Source of the DNA: Ligula intestinalis
Lineage: Eukaryota > Platyhelminthes > Cestoda > Diphyllobothriidea > Diphyllobothriidae
Length of the DNA stretch: 64,000 nt
Direction: 5' to 3'
Assembly (NCBI GenBank): GCA_036362985.1
Contig: JAYGXS010000006.1
Span: 13,693,249-13,757,248, forward strand
The position numbers and the translations under genes were made by a program. Of this stretch, positions 32,156-39,778 are shown piece after piece (within the stretch, counting starts at the first letter, position 1; each line of letters starts with the position of its first letter). The notes under the pieces were generated by a model that saw only the letters and a list, made by a program, of their open reading frames with translations, had not been told where the DNA came from and did not search any database.

Positions 32156-32902
32156 TTGTTTGTCAAATATGCTGACGACATGGTTGTCGGCCATCCGCTC
32201 AAAAGCCAGACCCATCTTCAGACACTGAAGGATGGATTAGACCATGTCACAGCATGGTCGCCAGAAAATGGCCTTTTACTCAATGAGCAGAAGTCAGTCC
32301 AGAGTATCTTCAGGCTGCGACACCCTTCCAGTCCTGAAACCATCGACTTTCTGCCCAACAAGGTATCCTCCTTCCGATACTTTGGTGTAACAATAGCTTC
32401 CAACCTCTCATTTACTCTTCATATTGAAAACTTTTTTATTCAAATCCGCAAACTTTTATATTATATCCGGCGCTTGCGTTCTTATCGCACCCCGGAAGCC
32501 CTCATCTGGCGTTTTATAAACGCTTGTATCCTCCCTCTCATTCTTTACTGCTCTCCAGTAACCTTTCCAACACTACTCAAAAAAGACTTTATTATTATCC
32601 AACGTATTCTCCGCATGCTCTCTTCAGCTGCCGGCTATTCCTATGCTTGCTTAGCTGACCTTATAATCCAGCGACATTTCAAATCGGTAAAGAATTTCGT
32701 GGACCGTATTCTTAGTGCTGACACTCACCCTCTCCACTTCGAACTTATGGCTGCGAAGTCTTCTCGTACGACGCGCCGAAAATTCCGACATATGACATGT
32801 CGTAGATCAGCCTACCAGAACTCGATAATCCCATTCTTAGCACGCTTCCTCACGTGTGAAGAAACGGAAATTGAGAAGCTGAAGGCCGACCTGACTCCAT
32901 AA
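32156..32902 (+). CDS. LINE copy B reverse transcriptase C-terminal part, 248 codons
   Basis: Open frame containing RT motif C YADDMVVG at residues 5-12, the thumb-like GLLLNEQKS and FRYFGVTIASNLSFTLHI segments, and a basic C-terminal region ending in LKADLTP. Both catalytic Asp of YADD are retained. It is only the end of the polyprotein; motif A and the endonuclease lie upstream in other frames. Confidence 0.8.
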   Translation: MFVKYADDMVVGHPLKSQTHLQTLKDGLDHVTAWSPENGLLLNEQKSVQSIFRLRHPSSPETIDFLPNKVSSFRYFGVTIASNLSFTLHIENFFIQIRKLLYYIRRLRSYRTPEALIWRFINACILPLILYCSPVTFPTLLKKDFIIIQRILRMLSSAAGYSYACLADLIIQRHFKSVKNFVDRILSADTHPLHFELMAAKSSRTTRRKFRHMTCRRSAYQNSIIPFLARFLTCEETEIEKLKADLTP

Positions 32903-33039
32903 CTGATGTGGTAACCGTGTCGACTTCTTACTTGGAGTTTTCTGTGATCTTTGACCGTTTACTCTTGAGTTTTTGGACCCTTTAAATTACTTTAGTTCTT
33001 GCTCTCCGTGAATGGAGCCATTTTTGCTGAAAGTTTGAT

Positions 33040-33075
33040 ATTATCATCAAAATAAATTTCTCATCATCATCATCA
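33040..33075 (+). repeat. (TCA)n 3' tail of LINE copy B
   Basis: AAAATAAATTTC followed by a TCATCATCATCATCA run marks the element's 3' end. Sequence beyond it switches to - strand LINE coding. Confidence 0.65.
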
Positions 33076-33600
33076 ATATCTGGTTTCAACTCAACAACCA
33101 CACTTTTAAGTTTGTCCAGCTTGTTGAACAAGCTTTGCACGTTTGCGAAGAGGGTTTTCAGTGTTCGATTCCTCGGCGAGGCCCTGCCCTCTTCGTGAAA
33201 AGTTTTGGCCAGAGGAAAGTCCCTTTGACTTTGATTATTTGGCTTTCTTTATTTTCAGTTACTTTCCCTTCTGCCAATTCGATGCATAAGTTCTGTCCTT
33301 AGTAAGCTCATTTTCAGCAGCTCGCTCGGCTCGTAGTTTGGCTGAAAAAAAACTTACCTGTGCGAACTTCTTAAGACCGTTTTACTTTCTAGCCGATATT
33401 ATGTCTGAACATCGTTATCTTAAATTACAGATAGAGGCCTTGAGTTTGTTTGAAGGTCACGGCCTAGGTCTGCTTTGCAAGTAAGTAAGTTTCTGACGTG
33501 AAATTTTCCCCATCCTTCAGAACAGCACTGGCGTACATTTGAATACGATCTAAATCATGCGTCACTCGTTCCGTTTTAACGACTGACGTGAATTATTGAG
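33076..33600 (-). mobile_element. CR1-like ORF1 end and ORF2 start (probable other half of copy A)
   Basis: On the - strand ERVTHDLDRIQMYASAVLKDG (near 33560) matches the ORF1 region ERIDHDVGL...LLKPGETF near 37700. At the inner edge, TLFANVQSLFNKLDKLKSVV (near 33125) is the typical start of a CR1/Jockey endonuclease and stops exactly at the tail of copy B. This fits a - strand LINE split by the insertion of copy B. Confidence 0.65.
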
Positions 33601-33636
33601 CAACCTTAATGACAATACTGTGCTTGCGATATTTGT

Positions 33637-35175
33637 GAGCGAACTATCAGTCAGTATCAGTCAGTATATTTGGAGTAAATGACCGAAGCCCTTAAAAACT
33701 TCAGTGAAATGGTACAGGAATGCATAAGTTTTTGTGAAATATGCAAACATTGTAACAGATCGCTTTTGTTGTGCAAAAGTGCACAGAAATAATTTTGAAA
33801 AATGAATTGTTGAAGAGATGAGGCGTTTGCGGAATGGCAGCGTACCAATGTTCACTGAATGTCCAGTCTCTGTGATCTTCTAGTGTAAATAAATACGCTA
33901 TTGAAATCAAACGAGTAGTGTGATGTTTTGTAATGTTATGTCAAATAGGTGTAAGGTGTTAACATTTGGGTATCCAAACGTCTCTTGAAGACGTCAACCG
34001 TGGGTGCATGCACAATAGACTCGGGCAAGGAGTTCCACTGTCGAATGACCCTTTGAGAGAAGAAGGATTAACGTTGGTTTGTTCGGCTTAGTTCCTTCTT
34101 CAACTGGCAGTCCTGTCTTCGGAGGCTTCTTTCTTGGGGCCATTTGAAAGAGATCTTCCCATTTGACATTCAGACCATTTCCCCTTAGTAACTGAAAAGT
34201 TGCTCTAAGGTCCCCTCTGTCTTGTCTATAATGGAGGGGAAAGAGGTTTAATGCAGTCAGCCACTGTTCATAGGTGGACTGCTTAAGTTCAGGGACCACC
34301 TTGGTAGAACGTCTTTGAAAACCTTCGAGAATCCGCACGGGTACGACATTTGCCAACTTCCATGTTTCAGGTAGTTTACCAGCTTCGAGCGATTTTCGAA
34401 AAATTATACTAAGTGGTTCCGCTAATTCCTCAGATAGTTCGCGTAGAAGTACCTCTGGGATCTCATCTGGTCCAGGTGACTTGGCCGGATTAAACTTCTT
34501 TAACTTTGTCAAAACTGTCTGCGGTGTAAATAATACAGTGCTTATAATCGAGTTGTTGACGGCTTGGAAGAATTCTGAAAAAAGTTAGGCTTTTTGAGGG
34601 CCACTACTCACAGTTTCGTTGTGTTTGTCTTTTAAAGTTGCGAGATGGACATGGTTCTTTGTAGAACTTCTGATGTAGAAGTAGAAGGCTTTGGGTTTTT
34701 GCGGAGCCTATTCCAGGAGTCGTAGTTCATCCGAGGCTTGTGTTGCTCTGATGATTTTATTGCAGAAATTGCGTTCTTGTCTGTACTCCTGGAGCTTGTT
34801 TTGATCCTTCGTCTGTTGAAATATCTTCCACAGCTTGTGTTTATTACGGATATCCTTTTTTACCGCTTTTGTCAGCCATCGTTGTCTGTTGCTCGTCGGA
34901 CATTTCTTGAGAGGACAGTACAATTCGATCAAGTTTTTCATTCTTGATTCAAAGATATTCCAACATGCATTTATACCCCCTCGGAATAATTCTGTCCATC
35001 TTGTAGGCCCTATCGTCAACTTCATTGCCTCAAAGTTTCCCCACCAGACATTTATAAATGGCTTGGACCTTCTTTCGGGGACAGCTACCAGCGTTGATCC
35101 CCACATCAATGTCATATGATCAGAGGAACCTAGGGGTGGACCTACATTTATTTCATCAACAATTTCCTCGCTTTT
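33637..35175 (-). mobile_element. CR1-like LINE (copy C), 5'-truncated and internally deleted
   Basis: From its 5' edge the - strand encodes the end of the endonuclease (GPPLGSSDH near 35110), a linker, the RT N-terminus SPGPDEIPEVLLRELSEELA (near 34460), then jumps within one frame from WKLANVVPV to RILEGFQRRS (near 34330). That jump skips the whole RT core including motifs A-C. The C-terminus continues to about 33980 and a UTR runs to 33637-33671, ending in AAATATACTGACTGA repeats on the - strand. The same terminal sequence ends the LINE fragment at 39330. It cannot encode a polymerase. Confidence 0.75.
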
Positions 35176-35226
35176 GCAACACCACTGGGCGAAGGCTTGA
35201 AGATCCTTTTTGATCAGCTCGAGCAC
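34708..35226 (-). CDS. Chimeric LINE frame joining copy D to copy C, 172 codons
   Basis: The first 16 residues, ending DLQAFAQWC, belong just after RT motif C of copy D. From residue 18 on, SEEIVDEINVGPPLGSSDHMTL is endonuclease end from copy C. The frame stays open through the junction and through the endonuclease-RT linker (KLWKIFQQTKDQNKL). It is a genomic rearrangement product, not a normal ORF. Confidence 0.7.
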   Translation of the reverse strand: MLELIKKDLQAFAQWCCKSEEIVDEINVGPPLGSSDHMTLMWGSTLVAVPERRSKPFINVWWGNFEAMKLTIGPTRWTELFRGGINACWNIFESRMKNLIELYCPLKKCPTSNRQRWLTKAVKKDIRNKHKLWKIFQQTKDQNKLQEYRQERNFCNKIIRATQASDELRLLE

Positions 35227-35250
35227 GATGTTGCGATCTGCCGGTTCATA

Positions 35251-36096
35251 TCAATAAGCGACTTTTAAATCATCAGCGTACATGAAGGGTCTGCCATACT
35301 GAAAACAATCTGAAACGTCGTTGACAAACAGGCAAAATAGGATTGGACCCAGTACACTACCCTGCATAACTCCAATCCTCACATGCGTTGGGTTGGAGAT
35401 AACATTGGAAACTTTTACTCGTTTTGTGCGAGCATCGAAATAGGAAGATATGAAGTTCAGAGGCTTGCTACCTATGCCGAAGGAGGCCAGTTTCAGAAGG
35501 AGGAGGTTATGATCGACCCGATCAAAGGCCTTGGTAAAATCAAAATAGACGCTATAAATGGCAAAACCGCTGTCTCTAGATTGCAGCACATAATCAAAGA
35601 AAGAGAGCTGGCAGGTGTCACAAGATCGTTTCTCAAGAAAGCCTTGTTGAGCTGTATTAAGCAAGTTGTTCTCTGACAAGTGACGCATCATCTTTTCTTT
35701 GATTAAGGTCTCCAAGACCTGCGAGGCTGTGGGAAGTGTATTTATTGGCCTAAAGTTGTCGAATGACGTCGATCTGCCATGCTTGCGAATAGGCATCATA
35801 TGCGATTCCTTCCACAACGAAGGAAAGGTTTCGCACTCAAGAGCAAGATTAAATACCTTACAAAGAATAGACGGAAAGATATCATTCGCTTCAGCTTTAA
35901 GAAGGCTAACTGGGACGCCATCTGGTCCTGGACTATAAGATTGACGATAACGACAAATGGCTACAGTCACGTCCCAGAGGGTTAAACTTATGGTTTCGAG
36001 TACGGCACCCGTCCAAGCCCGGATAGCCAGAGGTGCAGCAAACGAGCTTTCACTAAACGTTTTGGATAGGAACGCATTGAAGCTATCGGCGGTCAA
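35251..36096 (-). CDS. CR1-like reverse transcriptase fragment, 281 codons
   Basis: RT of LINE copy D. Landmarks are SPGPDGVPVSLLKAEA (about residue 54), NFRPINTLPTASQVLE (about 116), the fingers/palm block GFLEKRSCDT (about 151), motif A YFDFTKAFDRVDH (about 183), motif B GVMQGSVLGPILF (about 242) and motif C MYADDLK (about 273). Both motif A and motif C catalytic residues are present. It ends at a stop four codons after YADD, and homologous sequence continues beyond it for about 20 codons. The upstream frame to the endonuclease is separated by stops. Confidence 0.85.
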   Translation of the reverse strand: MTADSFNAFLSKTFSESSFAAPLAIRAWTGAVLETISLTLWDVTVAICRYRQSYSPGPDGVPVSLLKAEANDIFPSILCKVFNLALECETFPSLWKESHMMPIRKHGRSTSFDNFRPINTLPTASQVLETLIKEKMMRHLSENNLLNTAQQGFLEKRSCDTCQLSFFDYVLQSRDSGFAIYSVYFDFTKAFDRVDHNLLLLKLASFGIGSKPLNFISSYFDARTKRVKVSNVISNPTHVRIGVMQGSVLGPILFCLFVNDVSDCFQYGRPFMYADDLKVAY

Positions 36097-36265
36097 CTTA
36101 GCGTCAGTTATGGGGTTTCCTAAGGCGTCTTGAAGTATGGGGTGTTGCGCTTTCCTCTGCGCTTTTACTGTACGCGAAAAGAGTTTCGCAACATTTAGGG
36201 AAGGATTTTCAGCGAATTGGGCCTCATCGGCTATCTGCTTTTCTTCGGAGAGATTCTAAGCCTCT

Positions 36266-36703
36266 TCAAAGATCAGTGTGATCAAGGGCAGAATGGAAGT
36301 GTCTTTCTGCCGATGCAAACGACGAGAGAGGAGGGTACACTTCATCCTTGACATGTATTACTTTCTTACGGGGGACAAAGTGGAGGATGAGTGGATCCAG
36401 CACTTTGTACAGTGCATCGGTAGAAACATTTACATCCAAACATTGGAAAAATTCAGACCAGTCGAGGGCGTTTAGATGTGCCAGTAGGTCCACCGTGTTT
36501 GCTGATCGGAAGTCATGATAAAGACTATACTTTTGGGAAAATGTTTCATCCGCCTCCAGTTCTAGTTCACTAACAACTGTAAGATGGTCTGAACTCCCAA
36601 GTGCGTCTAAGGATGACACTGAAAGAGGTTCACATTCCCTACAAAAAATTAGGTCGAGTACGTTTGCTCCTCGAGTGGAAAAATCGACTACCTGATCCCA
36701 CAT
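36266..36703 (-). CDS. LINE copy D endonuclease C-terminal part, 145 codons
   Basis: Ends the apurinic endonuclease domain: STRGANVLDLIFC (about residue 9) and catalytic GSSDHLTVV (about 36). The linker region containing ALYKVLDPLILHF (about 98) follows. The missing middle of the domain falls in the N run just upstream on this strand. Confidence 0.75.
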   Translation of the reverse strand: MWDQVVDFSTRGANVLDLIFCRECEPLSVSSLDALGSSDHLTVVSELELEADETFSQKYSLYHDFRSANTVDLLAHLNALDWSEFFQCLDVNVSTDALYKVLDPLILHFVPRKKVIHVKDEVYPPLSSFASAERHFHSALDHTDL

Positions 36704-36809
36704 GCCGATATTTACTGCCTCAAGTAAGTTCTCGAACTTTGAAGGACCAGATGGTGGAGACTATTGCACATCAGGAAGGTTAAAATCGCCTGCAATCAAG
36801 CAATACTTA

Positions 36810-36909
36810 NNNNNNNNNNNNNNNNNNNNNNNNNNNNNNNNNNNNNNNNNNNNNNNNNNNNNNNNNNNNNNNNNNNNNNNNNNNNNNNNNNNNNNNNNNN
36901 NNNNNNNNN
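36810..36909. other. Assembly gap, exactly 100 N
   Basis: A run of 100 N inside the LINE copy D endonuclease. A round 100 usually denotes a gap of unknown size, so coordinates on either side may not reflect true spacing. Confidence 0.95.
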
Positions 36910-37263
36910 AAGTCAGCTGCAGCATGAAATGCCTGCGAGAGACAAAGATCGTAGTCCGCATTGGCATAAGGGTGGGCGATAAACACAGCCAACAAGTAAG
37001 GAGTATTTGTTTTTTAGAATAACACGTAGCCAGCAGCTCTCCTTCACCGCTGTGAATTGTGGATAGTCCAACGAGAGAAATGCAAGCGCCTGCTTTATAT
37101 AGATGCATCTTCCTCCGCCACGGCCATTGTTTCGATCGTTTTGAAAACATGCATAGCCTAGAACAGAGAGTTCAGACTCAGCTACACAGTCCGATGTCCA
37201 TGTCTCAGTTACCATAACAATGTCTGCGCGGTTGACGAAAACCAGAGTCTGGAGCAGAGGCAT
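36910..37263 (-). CDS. LINE copy D endonuclease N-terminal part
   Basis: Endonuclease start of ORF2: NRADIVMVTETWTSDCVAES (catalytic Glu in TETW), then GYACFQNDRNNGRGGGRCIYI and LLVGCVYRPP. The frame is cut by the gap on its 3' side. Confidence 0.75.
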
Positions 37264-37499
37264 TATATTAATCAGTGATCTGGCATTTCAAACGACCAAT
37301 TTAAAAGGGCATGTCGTAGGTTTTGGTGGCGGGACAGCTAGGCCGTCACTGTTATCGGTTTCGACCAAAGAGATGTCCTTTTCACCTGAACTATTTGTCC
37401 CACTCTTTTTTGAGATTTGTCTCTCCACTAGTTCTCAGTTTCTCCAGCTCTATTATTAGCTGTCTTATCTTCCTTCGCTCTTTCAACTCGTAATCCGGC

Positions 37500-38500
37500 T
37501 GAAAAAAACTTGCGACTGCAGACTTGGTAAGGACGTTTTGCGCACTAGCAAGAGTTTCGTCTGTGTTTCAGTTTTTAAAATAACTTTTAGAGTTCGTGGC
37601 CGAGAACTTGATTCTGGAGTTATTGGAGCCCTCCCTTTTCAAAATGCCTTAAGAACGCGGAAAGTCTCGCCTGGTTTTAGCAACGGTTTGACGTTACCTC
37701 GCATAAGACCCACGTCATGGTCAATTCGTTCTTGTGCAATTGACGACTCTGACTCTGGGGCCCCCTCTACAACTATTTTCTGCTTGCGACTCAATGCGGT
37801 ATATGTTGCGAGCTCACGTGTTTCGGCCGAGGGAGCACTTGTATCCGATACACTCGGTTCTGATGTACTGGCTATTGGGTTAGCTGAGTGCAAACCCGTA
37901 AACCGTTTGGCTTTCTTAGGCTTATGCCTCTTTTGAATTATGATCTTGTCAACCTCTTGGTCATCTCTTTTGTTGCGCAGAGTCGAGCAACGATGTGTTG
38001 CTAGGATGCAAATCCCGATAATTGCTAGTGTCGCTTAAGCCGAGTGACGATGGTGTAGCCCATGGGCTTGACACATGATCCAATATGCAGGTTTCAGGTG
38101 TGTCGTCAGACATGTCCAAATCCAAGTCCATATCAACGTCAACTCGTTCTTGTGTAATTGTTGACGCTATCTCTGGAGCCCCTTTTACAACTTTATTCTG
38201 CTTGTGACTCACTGGTGCATCTGTTGCGAGCTCATGAGTTACGACCAAGCGGGCATCTGTATACGGTACCTAAGGTTCGGTGGGTCCTGATGTGCTGGTT
38301 TTTGGGTTAGCTGACTGCACACCCCTGGCCACTTTTGATTTTCGAGCCTTTTTAGCCCTATGCTTTTTTGGCTTAATGATCTTATCGACCTCTGTATCAT
38401 CGCTTTCTAGTGCAGCATCGAGCAACGATGTGACGCTAGGACGCAAATCCAGATCATTGCTAGTGCTGCCTGAGCCGAGTAACGATGGCATAGACTGCGG
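37500..38500 (-). pseudogene. LINE copy D ORF1-like region with internal duplication
   Basis: Three - strand frames (38491-38270, 38248-37961, 37893-37639) encode Ser/Thr/Asp-rich sequence with a Lys-rich patch (KKHRAKKARKSK). The segments SLLDAALESDDTEVDKII...SANPKTSTS and SLLDSA...SANPIASTS, and also KQNKVVKGAPE and KQKIVVEGAPE, show that the region is duplicated with a period of about 430 bp (38120-38500 against 37700-38070). Position upstream of the endonuclease and similarity to 33500-33600 support an ORF1 role. No zinc finger or RNA-recognition motif was seen. Confidence 0.6.
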
Positions 38501-38859
38501 ATTTATTTAAATTTCTTTGGGATCAAGTGAGACATCCGCTGGTTTACTTGGTTCGGCTGATGATATGCGAGTTTCAGGTTTACCGGCCGAGGCTACCTTA
38601 GCACATGTACTGTTATTTACCCCCAGTTTTTGACTGATAACGGCTGCTTTAACCACTGGCCGTTTGGCGAGAGGTGGAGATTTAATAACATTATCTAAGA
38701 GGCCACATCGGCAGTTACTTTTTGGTCGTATCTTGATATGGTTGTGAAGGGCCCGCGTCGAAGTGGACGGGCTGCCTGAGGTGCCAACACCGCTACTAAC
38801 CAGATTTGGCGACCCAGGTTCGAGATCCGGCAGTTGCCAAACGTTTCATGCTAACGGAC

Positions 38860-39335
38860 TTGTAAGATCCACCTGAATAATCTTAATCTCTATCCTCTGA
38901 GTTATAGGCAGTTACGCGGAGATTTGATACAAACCTTCCGTATTGTGCGTGGCTTGGACTGCGCTCTCATGTGTGACGATTTCTTCCAACTCGTCACTAA
39001 AAATAATCTCCGGGGACATCCCGACAAACTCTTTGTGTCCCAAGGGCGATTGGACGTGAGAAATTATTTTTATCTAATCGGGTCGTGGACCCGGGGAATA
39101 ACCTTCTCGAGGCGTTTGTTATGTCGCAATCTGTGGAGACATTCAAACACCAACTTTATATACACATGCTGCAGCACAACGGGAAGTATGCGAAAAATTA
39201 GCCTAGAAACACCACAGCACCATGTGACGGTCTTTATTTTCCTGACTGGAATCTTGTTGTTTGATGTGACAAATAAGGAGTTCAAAGTCACAAGCCTATT
39301 TTTCCCGCAAATATACTGACTGACTGAAAACCTAC
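38860..39335 (+). mobile_element. CR1-like LINE 3' end, 5'-truncated, + strand
   Basis: Begins near 38885 with codons for YPLSYRQLRGDLIQTFRIV, the C-terminal domain of CR1-type RT proteins. LFVSQGRLDVRNYFY follows, and after a frame change SQSVETFKHQLYIHMLQ. It ends in AAATATACTGACTGACTG, the same 3' terminus as the - strand copy at 33637-33671. A 5'-truncated LINE insertion about 360 bp upstream of the MAPK15-like start codon. Confidence 0.75.
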
Positions 39336-39694
39336 TACTAGACGCTAAAAAGAGTGCCATCTAGGCCAAATAAATTAGGCAACACAAAAGCTGTTTAAGC
39401 ATACGACACAAACATAGTTAAATTACAAATCAAAGAAGCCGAGTTTCTCCAGCAGAGAATATTGTACACAGGCTGCGAATTTCAGCCACTTTCACTGAAG
39501 ATAATAATTTAGAATCTTAAGCTTAATGAATCCTGAGTGGCGACTTGAGTAAAGGCATGGAAAAAAGTCTTTTGGTATAAGAAGTGTAAGTTTTGAGGGG
39601 TTATGCCACTTCTTAACGTGACCTTCACATTTATAAGAGCACAAAATTGATCTAAGCATGACCTCTTGAAGACGTTTTTGAAAAATGTGTTACC

Positions 39695-39778
39695 ATGGTG
39701 AATAACGGCAAAATGACAGCCGAGGTTGAGCAGCATGTCCTCCAGCGATACGAACTGAAAAAACGCATAGGAAAGGGG
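39695..39778 (+). CDS. MAPK15: MAPK15 exon 1
   Basis: 28 codons. The ATG sits in ACCATGG, a strong initiation context; a second in-frame ATG lies six codons on. It ends in IGKG, the first half of the glycine loop. The donor gtctgt is weak but gives an exact phase-0 join to AYG in exon 2. Confidence 0.82.

Larger units (their letters stand above)
29931..33075 (+). mobile_element. CR1/L2/Rex1-group LINE (copy B), + strand
   Basis: Endonuclease segments begin at about 30280 with FMSTNCRSLFKK, then CLQETWLNSD, SGRGGGVAVFLNQQWC and FVSIYIPPSTCQ. RT segments follow: VGPDGVSPFLLNF (near 31530), DGWRSVKITPIPKK (near 31635), CAFLDFSSAYNTIP-like codons (near 31900), LQGSILSPHLF (near 32085) and KYADDMVVG (near 32165). 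The last part is open to 32902. The 3' UTR ends at about 33075 in a (TCA)n run after AAATAAATT. Frame changes at several points make it a pseudogene upstream of 32156. Confidence 0.8.
35176..38700 (-). mobile_element. CR1-like LINE (copy D), ORF1 to RT motif C
   Basis: - strand element with an ORF1-like region (37500-38500), endonuclease (36266-37263, containing the assembly gap) and reverse transcriptase (35251-36096). It breaks off shortly after motif C, where the frame runs into copy C at about 35175. In this length of DNA it is the least decayed CR1-type copy. Confidence 0.75.

Noticed and set aside
36278..36475. + strand frame within LINE copy D and its look-alike on the - strand at 27894-27790
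   Set aside because: They resemble each other only because each is the reverse-strand shadow of the same LINE segment.
33640..39335. CRISPR-like array from the repeated ACTGACTGA units
   Set aside because: They are short microsatellite tails at LINE 3' ends in a eukaryotic genome, without spacers.
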